A stretch of DNA of 39,720 nucleotides from Oligoflexia bacterium (GTDB lineage Bacteria > Bdellovibrionota > UBA1018 > CAIMNF01). The translations under genes and the position numbers were made by a program. Positions 1 to 7,925 of the stretch are shown one piece after another. The stretch covers positions 1 through 39,720 of the forward strand of contig CAIMWN010000080.1 in assembly GCA_903845155.1 (NCBI GenBank). The letters are read 5' to 3'. How positions within the stretch are numbered: the stretch's first letter is position 1; the number at the start of each line of letters is the position of its first letter. The notes beneath the pieces are model-generated. The model did no database searches, had not been told where the DNA came from, and saw only the letters and a list, made by a program, of their open reading frames with translations.

Positions 1-25
1 ACGCAGTTCTCAACACAAAGATCGG

Positions 26-50
26 GACGACCTTTTGACGACCTTTTGAC
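26..50. repeat. short tandem repeat, 11 bp x 2
   Basis: The unit GACGACCTTTT occurs at 26-36 and again at 37-47, followed by GAC. It lies about 80 bases before the first gene. It could be a paired binding site or chance; nothing else marks it. Confidence 0.5.
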
Positions 51-64
51 TCATGTTTCTTCCT

Positions 65-120
65 CCCTACGCCGATGCAGTAAGCGAAGCATAAATTAGC
101 TGCTCGCTTGCGGCGTGGGG
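65..120 (+). promoter_or_regulatory. leader hairpin reaching the RBS of the first gene
   Basis: CCCTACGCCG (65-74) pairs with CGGCGTGGGG (111-120) with one G-T pair. Inside it, AAGCGA (82-87) can pair with TCGCTT (104-109). The 3' arm runs into the G-rich Shine-Dalgarno region (about 117-125) of the gene starting at 130, so folding could limit translation. The pairing is visible; a regulatory role is inferred. Confidence 0.4.
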
Positions 121-129
121 GATGGATAA

Positions 130-717
130 ATGTCTTTTGTAAAGCAACTACTGTTGTCAGCAATGATCATGTTTTTCGCTATGAATAGTTACGCGCTGAG
201 AATTAATGTTATTGACCGCGATAATTTAAATACAGAACAATCACAAAAGCTCGATCAGGCAATTACGGCATTGAATCAGGTTTTAAACTCAGTTGAATTC
301 AAGAACAGAGTGCTGACCTTCAGCTATCAGGGGAAGCAAGAGTTTGTTCAAAATAACGGGATGAGCAATCAGCAAGTTTATGATTTCTTAATGGGCGGCG
401 CAGAGGAATACCCTGTTCAGTCAGAGGCGAACCAACTAGCCGATATGCGCCTTACTATTTATAATCCACCCCGGTATAGAAGCCAATCTAGTACGCTTGC
501 CTTCACGAGTGTCGATGATCCCTATTTGCATATTTATAAGAAATATTATCAATCAGCTACAGTAGCGGAACTCTCAAACACGCTTGTTCATGAATGGACT
601 CATAAAATGGGTTTTGATCATGATTATGATGAGACCCCACAGCGACCCTATAGTGTGCCTTACGGCGTGGGTGATATCATTGAAGAACTTGTGAGTAAGT
701 ATCTTGGCCAAAAATGA
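130..717 (+). CDS. secreted metzincin-like zinc metalloprotease (putative)
   Basis: The 195-residue protein starts with a Sec signal peptide (hydrophobic 5-20, likely cleavage after Tyr-Ala at 22). Near the C-terminus (residues 154-164) it carries HEWTHKMGFDH, an exact HExxHxxGxxH zinc site of the metzincin type: three His ligands and the catalytic Glu155. A clear Met-turn, normally expected after this motif, is absent; the downstream segment is YSVPYGVGDIIEEL. It is therefore either a divergent small metzincin or a relative that keeps only the zinc site. The ATG has a G-rich Shine-Dalgarno (GGGGGATGGAT) partly inside a hairpin. The next gene overlaps its end by 14 bases, so the two may be co-translated. 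The substrate is unknown; an exported protein would act in the periplasm or outside the cell. Confidence 0.6.
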   Translation: MSFVKQLLLSAMIMFFAMNSYALRINVIDRDNLNTEQSQKLDQAITALNQVLNSVEFKNRVLTFSYQGKQEFVQNNGMSNQQVYDFLMGGAEEYPVQSEANQLADMRLTIYNPPRYRSQSSTLAFTSVDDPYLHIYKKYYQSATVAELSNTLVHEWTHKMGFDHDYDETPQRPYSVPYGVGDIIEELVSKYLGQK

Positions 718-967
718 TTGGTTCGTGTACATGATTGAAGCCGAAAATGGAATGCTCTACACCGGCATTACCAAGGATGTAGAGAGACGATTTAGCGAAC
801 ACCAAGGAACTAAGAAAGGAGCTAAGTTTTTTAGAAGCTCCCCGCCTAAAAAAATCCGTCTAAAAAGAGGTAGGCTCACCCTCTCTCAAGCATTGAAACT
901 CGAAATATTAATTAAGAAATTAAAACGGAGCGAAAAGCTCGCTCTGCGACGCATTCCTTCTCTCTAG
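704..967 (+). CDS. GIY-YIG endonuclease-like protein (UPF0213/YhbQ type)
   Basis: This is an 87-residue single-domain protein. FVYMIEA near the N-terminus followed by MLYTGITKDVERRFSEHQ matches the GIY-YIG core of the UPF0213/YhbQ family: a Tyr in each half of the motif, then Arg and His. The basic C-terminal half (KKIRLKRGR) fits nucleic-acid binding. The likely start is TTG at 704, inside the end of the preceding gene, with no strong Shine-Dalgarno, so translational coupling is probable. Family members are small nucleases or DNA-damage-related proteins; the role here is not known. Confidence 0.75.
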   Translation: MAKNDWFVYMIEAENGMLYTGITKDVERRFSEHQGTKKGAKFFRSSPPKKIRLKRGRLTLSQALKLEILIKKLKRSEKLALRRIPSL

Positions 968-999
968 CCCACCCTCGTCTCAAAATCTGTATTGGGACA

Positions 1000-1131
1000 T
1001 TTTTGGCCATAGCTACAGTGATCACGGTGTAAAAACGGGTCATTTTACGCCAAATTGGATATACCTGTAGCTCAGATCATGAAAGAGTGTGGCCGAAAAA
1101 TTGCAACGCCTCAAGTGCAAATCGCAATTTT
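1000..1131. other. structured intergenic element with nested inverted repeats
   Basis: Visible arms are GGCCA (1005-1009) with TGGCC (1090-1094), AGCTACAG (1011-1018) with CTGTAGCT (1065-1072), GGTGTAAAA (1026-1034) with TTTTACGCC (1043-1051, one G-T), and AAAATTGC (1097-1104) with GCAATTTT (1124-1131). The A-run at 1096-1100 could pair with either TTTT at 1001-1004 or TTTT at 1128-1131, which would make those two stems mutually exclusive. The element ends just before the Shine-Dalgarno of the small ORF at 1150. It may be a structured leader or a dispersed palindromic repeat. Confidence 0.45.
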
Positions 1132-1149
1132 GAAGAGAGGTGGGCAACT

Positions 1150-1230
1150 ATGATCGAGCAAAAATTAATACTATTCGGTTTTCTGGTGTGTGGGTCTTTT
1201 TTTTGGTTGCTTCATATTTGTAGTTTATGA
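1150..1230 (+). CDS. 26-residue membrane peptide coupled to fadE
   Basis: ATG at 1150 has a purine-rich Shine-Dalgarno (GAGAGG) about nine bases upstream. The peptide MIEQK is followed by a hydrophobic stretch (LILFGFLVCGSFFWLLHI) able to form one membrane helix. Its TGA overlaps the fadE ATG as ATGA (1227-1230). fadE itself has no good Shine-Dalgarno, so this ORF may exist to load ribosomes for fadE, or it may make a real micropeptide partner of the membrane-anchored FadE. No family is recognised. Confidence 0.5.
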   Translation: MIEQKLILFGFLVCGSFFWLLHICSL

Positions 1231-3674
1231 GCACATTATTTTACGTAATTTCCCTAAGCATTTTTCTGTACTTAGGATTTATTGGTGCTCCATTTTGGAT
1301 TTGGAGTATTTTCATCTTTTTTGCACTATCTATTTTATCCCTTCACGTCACCATACCGCTTTGGCTGGTGGCGGTGGTAGCCACCGTAATCGTGTTGGGA
1401 GTGGTTAGACTTTTAAGAGCGCAATTGATTTCAAAAACCATTATGGATTTGTTAAAGCACTTTAATTTCCTACCTAATATCTCTGATACGGAGAGGGAGG
1501 CGATTGAAGCGGGAACAGTATGGCTTGAAGCAGATTTGTTTTCTGGGAAACCTGATTTTGAGCAGTTTATGAGTGAACCAACGCCTGAGTTAACGACGGA
1601 GGAGCGCGTATTTCTGCAGGGACCCGTCCATCAACTTTGTTCGATGATTGATGATTGGAAAATTTGGCAAGAGCGTAAGTTACCTGAGGACGTTTGGAAA
1701 TTCATCAAGGAAAAGAAATTTTTAGGATTAATTATTCCTAAAGAATATGGTGGCTTGGGGTTTTCGCCGCTGGCGCATAGTGAAGTGATCAGAAAACTTG
1801 CTAGCCGAAGTCTTGCCGCTAGTATTCATGTCATGGTTCCAAATTCCCTTGGACCTGCTGAACTGCTGATTAACTATGGCACCGATGAACAACGGAAGCG
1901 TTTATTGCCTAAATTGGCTTTGGGAGAAGAGATTCCATGTTTTGCACTTACCGAGCCCGGTGCAGGGAGTGATGCTGGGTCTATTGTTGCGGAAGGTATT
2001 TTATTTAAAGGCAACAATGGCGAGCTTCTCATTAGGTTAAATTGGGAAAAACGCTGGACCACGCTTGCCTCTATAGCAACCCTAATTGGCCTCGCTTTTA
2101 AGTTAAAGGATCCCGATCATTTATTGAGTGACAAAGTAGATGTCGGAATTACTTGCGCGTTGATTCCATCACGCACTGCTGGTGTGATCTTAGGCGATCG
2201 CCATGATCCACTGGGTGTGCCTTTCTATAATTGCCCTAATCAAGGTAAAAATGTGATTGTTCCCGCTGACGTCATTGTGGGTGGAATAAAAAATGCGGGT
2301 AGAGGTTGGCAGATGTTAATGGAGTGCTTGGCTGCTGGGCGCGGGATTTCTTTTCCGGCGCAGACGGTAGGAAGCGCTCAACTGGTGACTCGCTTAGTGA
2401 GTGCTCATGCTTTGGTGAGGCAACAATTTGGTATATCAATTGGTAGATTTGAAGGAGTGCAGGAGCCACTTTCGAAAATTGTTTGCTATACCTATATGCT
2501 TGAAGCGCTTCGCGAACTTACTTTGACGGCGCTTCAACAAGGTAAGAAGCCAGCAGTGGTCACCGCAATAGCTAAGTACTACTGCACTGAGTTCTCTAGA
2601 GTAGGGATTAATCACGCCATGGACATTATGGGTGGAGCAGGCATTTCTCTTGGACCAAAAAATCTAATCGCACCTTATTATATAGCGGCACCCATTGGAA
2701 TTACCGTCGAAGGCGCGAACATTCTCACTCGAACATTAATGATTTTTGGACAAGGAGCAATGCGCGCGCATCCTTTTGCATTTCAGGAAATAAAGGCATT
2801 GGAGGCTGGTAATGTGCAAGCTTTTGATCAAGCACTTTGGGGGCATGTGGGACATATGGTTCGTAATACTTTTCGATCGGGATTGCTTTCAATCAGTCGG
2901 GGGTGGTTATCATTTCCTGCAAATCGGGGTTCTTTAAATAGTTATTACCGTAAACTTACTTGGGCTTCTGCCTCCTTTGCAATCCTCGCAGATGTAGGGA
3001 TGGTAGTTTTAGGTGGAAAATTGAAATTTAAGGAAAGTCTAACCGGACGCTTTGCTGACATTTTAGCATTTATGTTTATTGGAACTGCAATTTTGAAGAA
3101 ATTTGAAGCTGATGGCTCCAAAGAAGAGCAATTACCCTTGGTCCATGCAAGCATGAGTTTTGTACTGGGTAAAATTCAACACGCTTTCAGCGAAATTTAC
3201 CGAAATATTGAAGTGCCAGGACTCACTTGGGTCTTTCGCGGCCCGATCCGGCTGTGGTCTAATTTGAATACGATGGGCGGCGGCACGCTTTCAGATCGGC
3301 ACATTCATAAACTTGCGAATCTAATTTTGGATGATGAAAAGATCAGAGATTATCTCACTCACGATATTTACTATCCTCAGTCATTAAATGAACAACTATT
3401 TTATGTGGACCAAGCAGTGATTGCCTTAAAAAAAGCAGAGGTGGCCGAACGGAAGATTAAACAGGCGATTCGAGATAAGAAGCTTCCTAAAAAACCATTT
3501 GTAGAACTGGTTTCTGATGCGGTTAAACTTGGAGTGATCACAGAAGAAGACGTGTCGAATGTAAAACATTGGCATCAAATTAGGTATGAAGTGATTAAGG
3601 TGGATTCATTCAGCGAGTCAGAATATATGAGTCGAACGACGGAAAATCCCGAACCTTCGCGAATGATTTCCTAA
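1227..3674 (+). CDS. fadE: membrane-anchored acyl-CoA dehydrogenase FadE
   Basis: This is the FAD-dependent acyl-CoA dehydrogenase of the first beta-oxidation step (acyl-CoA to trans-2-enoyl-CoA). At 815 residues it matches the FadE subfamily (E. coli FadE is 814) and not the roughly 380-residue soluble enzymes. Two hydrophobic segments at residues 3-30 and about 38-62 anchor it. The dehydrogenase core follows, with the CFALTEPGAGSDAGS segment, GRFEGVQEPL, DIMGGAGISLGP and ITVEGANILTR. An extra C-terminal domain typical of FadE follows after about residue 530. Translation probably depends on the overlapping 26-codon ORF upstream. It converges on the desulfhydrase gene with a 4-base overlap. 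The rest of beta-oxidation is not in this window. The electron acceptor is likely an ETF or a membrane partner, inferred from the family. Confidence 0.92.
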   Translation: MSTLFYVISLSIFLYLGFIGAPFWIWSIFIFFALSILSLHVTIPLWLVAVVATVIVLGVVRLLRAQLISKTIMDLLKHFNFLPNISDTEREAIEAGTVWLEADLFSGKPDFEQFMSEPTPELTTEERVFLQGPVHQLCSMIDDWKIWQERKLPEDVWKFIKEKKFLGLIIPKEYGGLGFSPLAHSEVIRKLASRSLAASIHVMVPNSLGPAELLINYGTDEQRKRLLPKLALGEEIPCFALTEPGAGSDAGSIVAEGILFKGNNGELLIRLNWEKRWTTLASIATLIGLAFKLKDPDHLLSDKVDVGITCALIPSRTAGVILGDRHDPLGVPFYNCPNQGKNVIVPADVIVGGIKNAGRGWQMLMECLAAGRGISFPAQTVGSAQLVTRLVSAHALVRQQFGISIGRFEGVQEPLSKIVCYTYMLEALRELTLTALQQGKKPAVVTAIAKYYCTEFSRVGINHAMDIMGGAGISLGPKNLIAPYYIAAPIGITVEGANILTRTLMIFGQGAMRAHPFAFQEIKALEAGNVQAFDQALWGHVGHMVRNTFRSGLLSISRGWLSFPANRGSLNSYYRKLTWASASFAILADVGMVVLGGKLKFKESLTGRFADILAFMFIGTAILKKFEADGSKEEQLPLVHASMSFVLGKIQHAFSEIYRNIEVPGLTWVFRGPIRLWSNLNTMGGGTLSDRHIHKLANLILDDEKIRDYLTHDIYYPQSLNEQLFYVDQAVIALKKAEVAERKIKQAIRDKKLPKKPFVELVSDAVKLGVITEEDVSNVKHWHQIRYEVIKVDSFSESEYMSRTTENPEPSRMIS

Positions 3675-4699
3675 GTTGAAAGCCGTTTCAATACTTGTTG
3701 ATATTGCTCAGCATAAGCAAAATTACCAAAGCCTCCGCCGGAATGAAGAAAAAGTATTCTTTTACCGTAAGCGGATGGGTTCTTTTCAACTTCTGTAACC
3801 ATGCCTTGAAATGCTTTTCCCGTATAGCAAGGATCGAGCATTACTCCTTCAGTTCGGGCAAGGTTAATATAGAATTTCAGGTCTTCATCTGAAGCGATGG
3901 AGTAGCCAGCGCCTACATAGCCGTCAATCATTTGTGATTGTTGAGTATGTGGTTCAATCCCGTAAGTCTCTAAAACACTTTGGCGAAGATTGGAAACGTA
4001 TTGGACGGGAATGGGCATGGGGCCGATGACATTGATGCCATGAAGTTCGGTAGTTAACCTTTGTTCTTCGAGGCCCATTTGTAAACCGACGTAGGTCCCG
4101 GCTGAGCCTAAGGCGCAAAAAAGATGATCTGGAGCATTTGAACCAGAAACCAATTCTCTCCAGGTATTCACCATCTCATTTACTGCGTTGGCGTAGCCGA
4201 AGCACCCCAATACATTGCTGCCCCCGAGAGGGATAATATACGGTTTTCTACCCAGTGCTCTTACTCGGTCGGCTTCAGCGTTTAAGAAAAAATCGTACGT
4301 GGAGCCCCGTTTTTGAAATTCCTCATAGCTCAGCCACACTTGATGGGTGGCAAATATTTGATTAAACATCAAATTACCAGTTGCCGTTTGATCTTGATCG
4401 TATCCAGGTTTGGGCAAGGTGAGGATGGAAACGTCAAGGCCCAATTGCCTGGCTACCACCGCAGTGGCCCTGGTGTGATTAGATTGAGGACCCCCGCAAG
4501 TAATAATCCAGTCACAATTTTTTTGTAACGCGTCGGCGAGTAGAAATTCAAGTTTTCTCAACTTGTTTCCAGAATCCATAAATCCCGTCAAATCATCCCG
4601 CCATAAATAGATCTCTTTGCCCAATCTTCGCGAAACAGAATTTAGCTTTTGAATGGGAGTAGGAAGTCGTGCGAGAAAAATGCGTTTAGGTATTTCCAT
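3671..4699 (-). CDS. PLP-dependent D-cysteine desulfhydrase / ACC deaminase family enzyme
   Basis: A 342-residue fold-type II PLP enzyme. DSGNKLRKLEFLLADAL (residues 42-58) carries the Schiff-base lysine (about Lys46) in the family's GNKxRK motif. GGPQSNHTRATA, PLGGSNVLGCFGYANA, CALGSAGTYVGL and LDPCYTGKAFQGM match DcyD and ACC deaminase homologues. Members release ammonia from D-cysteine (with pyruvate and sulfide) or from 1-aminocyclopropane-1-carboxylate (with 2-oxobutyrate); sequence reading alone cannot decide which. The ATG at 4699 has no Shine-Dalgarno but sits exactly six bases after a TACTAT -10 element, so the mRNA may be leaderless. It is divergent from mgtA. Confidence 0.85.
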   Translation of the reverse strand: MEIPKRIFLARLPTPIQKLNSVSRRLGKEIYLWRDDLTGFMDSGNKLRKLEFLLADALQKNCDWIITCGGPQSNHTRATAVVARQLGLDVSILTLPKPGYDQDQTATGNLMFNQIFATHQVWLSYEEFQKRGSTYDFFLNAEADRVRALGRKPYIIPLGGSNVLGCFGYANAVNEMVNTWRELVSGSNAPDHLFCALGSAGTYVGLQMGLEEQRLTTELHGINVIGPMPIPVQYVSNLRQSVLETYGIEPHTQQSQMIDGYVGAGYSIASDEDLKFYINLARTEGVMLDPCYTGKAFQGMVTEVEKNPSAYGKRILFLHSGGGFGNFAYAEQYQQVLKRLST

Positions 4700-4705
4700 C
4701 TTAAA

Positions 4706-4734
4706 ATAGTAACAGAGATATTATTGACGGTGAA
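4706..4734 (-). promoter_or_regulatory. promoter of the desulfhydrase gene (leaderless)
   Basis: On the minus strand, TTCACC (4734-4729) and TACTAT (4711-4706) are separated by 17 bases. The predicted transcription start falls on the A of the ATG at 4699. Confidence 0.5.
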
Positions 4735-4753
4735 CTACTAAACTGGCTTTATT
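4724..4753 (+). promoter_or_regulatory. possible mgtA promoter
   Basis: TTGACG (4724-4729) and TTTATT (4748-4753) lie 18 bases apart, about 57 bases before the chosen mgtA start. The -35 is good and the -10 weak. The -35 overlaps the divergent promoter, so the two could compete. Confidence 0.3.
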
Positions 4754-4809
4754 CTTCATATTTGTTAACATTAATAAAGACTTACTCAAAGATAAAACAC
4801 GAGGATCCC

Positions 4810-7521
4810 ATGACAGGAAAAATTTTAAGATTTTTACCAAAGTCCGTTTATAATTATTTCCCGGGCCTTTCGAGACCAGAAGCGAAACCTGCGTTCACGG
4901 CAATTCAGTTCTATTTCAGTATCTCAAAAAAGACTACCGAACGTATCCGTCAGTCGATGGGATTATCGATGGAGGGTTTAAGCCCGGCGCAGGTTCAGCA
5001 TCGATTGCAGGTGTTTGGAAAAAATGAAATCTCGGCCGATCTTGAGGATACCTGGTGGAAGCATCTTTTAAAAACCATCATCAACCCTTTTGTGATTCTC
5101 CTCTCCGTCATTGCATTGGTTTCATTTGCGACAGACGATATTCCAGGCGCCATCATTATTTCTGCAATGGTCTCGATCAGTGTGTTTCTTACTTTTTTTC
5201 AAGAAAGACGCTCCAATCAGGCAGCCGAGAAATTGAAGAAAATGGTCAGCACTACTGCGAGTGTACTGAGAAGACCAAGAGACCAAGACGTCATCCAAGA
5301 CCTCGATCAAAAAGATACGGTAAGAGGCGAAAAACAAGAAGTGTCGATTGAAACCTTAGTGCCTGGGGACATTGTTCACTTGGCTGCGGGTGACTTGGTG
5401 CCGGTGGATGTCCGTATTCTTTCTTGCCGAGATCTATTCATTAGTCAGGCACCACTAACTGGTGAGTCAGTGGCGATTGAAAAGGATTCGGTCGAAGAAC
5501 CGAAGGATGTGAAGAAAGAACTTTTAGAAATTAGAAATATTTGTTTTGCAGGAAGCAATGTCGTGAGTGGTACCGCCATTGGTGTCGTGCTCAAAACAGG
5601 GAGTAATAGTTACTTCGGTTCGATTGCAAAAACCATTGGCGCTAGGCGGGAAGTCACTAGTTTTGAAAAGGGTATTCAACGCTTCACCTGGCTCATGATC
5701 AGGTTTATGTTGGTGATGGTGCCGGTAGTGTTTATTGTAAATGGATTCACCAAAGGAAGTTGGGTTGAAGCCTTCCTCTTTGCGGTTGCTGTAGCTGTTG
5801 GTCTCACACCAGAAATGCTCCCTATGATCGTTACGGTCAATCTTGCGAAGGGCGCTTTATCCATGAGTAAGCATAAAGTGGTGGTGAAACGCTTGAACTC
5901 AATCCAAAATTTTGGAGCGATGGATGTCCTGTGCACTGATAAAACGGGGACGCTCACGCAAGATAACGTCGTACTTGAAAAGTATGTTGATGTAACAGGA
6001 CGGGAAGTGGATCAAGTATTGACCTTTGCCTTTCTGAATAGTTTCTACCAAACGGGATTGAAGAATTTGCTCGATGTAGCGGTATTGAAACACGTAGAGG
6101 TTCATAAGGCGCTTCAGATTGAAACGGATTATTCAAAAATCGATGAGATTCCTTTTGACTTTAATCGTCGAAGAATGTCAGTCATTGTTGCGGAGAAAAA
6201 CGAGAAGCACATTCTGATTTGTAAGGGAGCGATTGAGGAGATTTTTAGTCATTGCACCAATATTGAATTAAATGATGAAACGATGCCCATTTCTGACGAC
6301 GTTAAAAAGACTTCATATGATGTCGCTCGCAATCTCAATGAAGATGGAATGAGAGTGATTGCCGTGGCTTATAAAGAGCTACCTCCCACCCAAACTACCT
6401 ATTCGGTGAAAGATGAAGAAGGACTCACACTCCTGGGATATGTTGCATTTCTTGATCCGCCTAAAGAAACCGCTTCACTTGCAATTAAGAAGCTAGCGGC
6501 CAAGGGAGTGGTGGTAAAGGTTCTGACCGGCGACAACGATATCGTTACTCGCAAGATCGCCTCACAAGTTGGAATTCCGTTTGAGAGAATTGTCCTTGGG
6601 TCTGAAATAGAAAAGATGGACGAAGCTACTTTGGATGAAGAAGTAGAGCGTGCCTTTATTTTTGCAAAACTCACCCCTGCACAAAAAGAGATTATAGTGC
6701 GCTCCATGCATCGGAGGGGCCATGTGGTGGGCTTTATGGGTGACGGAATTAATGATTCTCCGGCCCTGAAGGCTGCTGATGTGGGGATCTCGGTAGACAA
6801 TGCTGTGGATATCGCAAAAGAATCTGCTGATATTATTTTGCTCGAGAAGAGTCTCTTGGTTCTGGAAGAAGGCGTGATTGAGGGACGGAAAGTTTTTGGA
6901 AATATCATCAAGTATATTCGAATGGGATCAAGCTCTAACTTCGGAAACGTGTTTAGCTTACTCGGAGCAAGTCTTTTTCTGCCCTTTCTACCAATGCTTC
7001 CCGTACAGTTGTTGATTCAAAACCTACTTTACGACTTGTCCCAAACGACGATTCCGCTCGATCGGGTGGACGAAGAGTACCTCTCTCAGCCGAGAAAGTG
7101 GTCCATTAATGACATTAAGCGTTTCATGTTTTACATGGGACCGGTCAGTTCCATTTTTGATTATGTAACGTTTGCGCTGCTCTGGTTTGTTTTCAAAGCG
7201 AATACTCCAGAGAAACAGGCACTATTTCAATCAGGTTGGTTTGTAGAGGGCTTACTGTCGCAGACCCTGATTGTGCATTTTGTGCGAACGGCGAAAATAC
7301 CATTTTTTCAAAGTACGGCATCCCTCCCATTGATTCTCTCCACCATTGCAGTGATGGCGGTAGGTATTTATATCCCTTTCGCATCGGTTGCTTCAAAAGT
7401 GTCGTTTGTTCCTTTGCCGCTTTCCTATTTTGCATGGTTGGGTCTAATTTTAGTTGCTTACGCAGTGACCGCTCAGTTTGTAAAACAGAAGTTCATCAAG
7501 AAGTATGGATTTAATGGCTAA
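4810..7521 (+). CDS. mgtA: Mg2+-importing P-type ATPase MgtA
   Basis: A P-type ATPase of the IIIB (MgtA/MgtB) class that imports Mg2+ across the inner membrane at the cost of ATP. I chose ATG 4810 (903 residues) over the in-frame upstream codon at 4762, because GAGG precedes it at proper spacing. Features in order: the N-terminal P-type domain (LSPAQVQHRLQVFGKNEI), the first membrane pair, the actuator loop with PLTGES, CTDKTGTLT with the phosphorylated Asp at about residue 377, the KGAIEEIF ATP-binding segment, VLTGDND, MGDGINDSPALKAADVGI, then a C-terminal membrane bundle with NLLYDLSQTTIPLDRVD as in MgtA. The DUF1304 gene follows after 42 bases. No MgtA-type Mg2+-sensing leader is evident. 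Confidence 0.93.
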   Translation: MTGKILRFLPKSVYNYFPGLSRPEAKPAFTAIQFYFSISKKTTERIRQSMGLSMEGLSPAQVQHRLQVFGKNEISADLEDTWWKHLLKTIINPFVILLSVIALVSFATDDIPGAIIISAMVSISVFLTFFQERRSNQAAEKLKKMVSTTASVLRRPRDQDVIQDLDQKDTVRGEKQEVSIETLVPGDIVHLAAGDLVPVDVRILSCRDLFISQAPLTGESVAIEKDSVEEPKDVKKELLEIRNICFAGSNVVSGTAIGVVLKTGSNSYFGSIAKTIGARREVTSFEKGIQRFTWLMIRFMLVMVPVVFIVNGFTKGSWVEAFLFAVAVAVGLTPEMLPMIVTVNLAKGALSMSKHKVVVKRLNSIQNFGAMDVLCTDKTGTLTQDNVVLEKYVDVTGREVDQVLTFAFLNSFYQTGLKNLLDVAVLKHVEVHKALQIETDYSKIDEIPFDFNRRRMSVIVAEKNEKHILICKGAIEEIFSHCTNIELNDETMPISDDVKKTSYDVARNLNEDGMRVIAVAYKELPPTQTTYSVKDEEGLTLLGYVAFLDPPKETASLAIKKLAAKGVVVKVLTGDNDIVTRKIASQVGIPFERIVLGSEIEKMDEATLDEEVERAFIFAKLTPAQKEIIVRSMHRRGHVVGFMGDGINDSPALKAADVGISVDNAVDIAKESADIILLEKSLLVLEEGVIEGRKVFGNIIKYIRMGSSSNFGNVFSLLGASLFLPFLPMLPVQLLIQNLLYDLSQTTIPLDRVDEEYLSQPRKWSINDIKRFMFYMGPVSSIFDYVTFALLWFVFKANTPEKQALFQSGWFVEGLLSQTLIVHFVRTAKIPFFQSTASLPLILSTIAVMAVGIYIPFASVASKVSFVPLPLSYFAWLGLILVAYAVTAQFVKQKFIKKYGFNG

Positions 7522-7563
7522 TTGATGATTTGAATAATGATGTCTCGGTGAGGAGTTTAGAAA

Positions 7564-7923
7564 ATGATTTTAATTAAAGTGTTGGTGAGCTTAAATGCGA
7601 TTTTACACATTTGGTTCATGATTCTTGAGATGTTTCTCTGGCAAAAACCTATTGCGATGAAATCATTTAAGATGACCAGAGAGCGCGCTAAAGATTCAGC
7701 AGTGCTTGCTGCAAATCAAGGACTTTACAACGGTTTTCTCGCGGCAGGGCTAATCTGGAGTCTCATCACACCTGATCCTGCTCAAGCACACTCGTTTCAA
7801 TTGTTTTTTCTAGGTTGCATGGGCATTGCTGGTATCTACGGCGCCGTGACCGCAAGTAAAAAGATCTTATTTATCCAGGCGCTGCCGGCAATCATTACCC
7901 TAGGATTGGTAATTTATCTTTGA
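7564..7923 (+). CDS. DUF1304 small membrane protein
   Basis: 119 residues with four hydrophobic segments (about 4-22, 50-68, 78-95 and 101-118). The LNAILHIWFMILEMFLW opening and AANQGLYNGFLAAGLIWSL match the DUF1304 family of small inner-membrane proteins of unknown function. The ATG is preceded by GAGGAG at 7552-7557. It is close behind mgtA on the same strand and probably co-transcribed. Its stop lies three bases from the convergent aldehyde dehydrogenase stop. Confidence 0.75.
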   Translation: MILIKVLVSLNAILHIWFMILEMFLWQKPIAMKSFKMTRERAKDSAVLAANQGLYNGFLAAGLIWSLITPDPAQAHSFQLFFLGCMGIAGIYGAVTASKKILFIQALPAIITLGLVIYL

Positions 7924-7925
7924 GA

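Noticed and set aside
1190-1408. 72-codon open frame overlapping the fadE start
   Set aside because: It has no ribosome site, is in another frame inside fadE, and its composition is not protein-like.
6399-6911. 170-codon open frame antisense to mgtA
   Set aside because: Same reasoning: it is fully inside conserved P-type ATPase sequence and rich in Ser/Thr/Ile as antisense shadows are.
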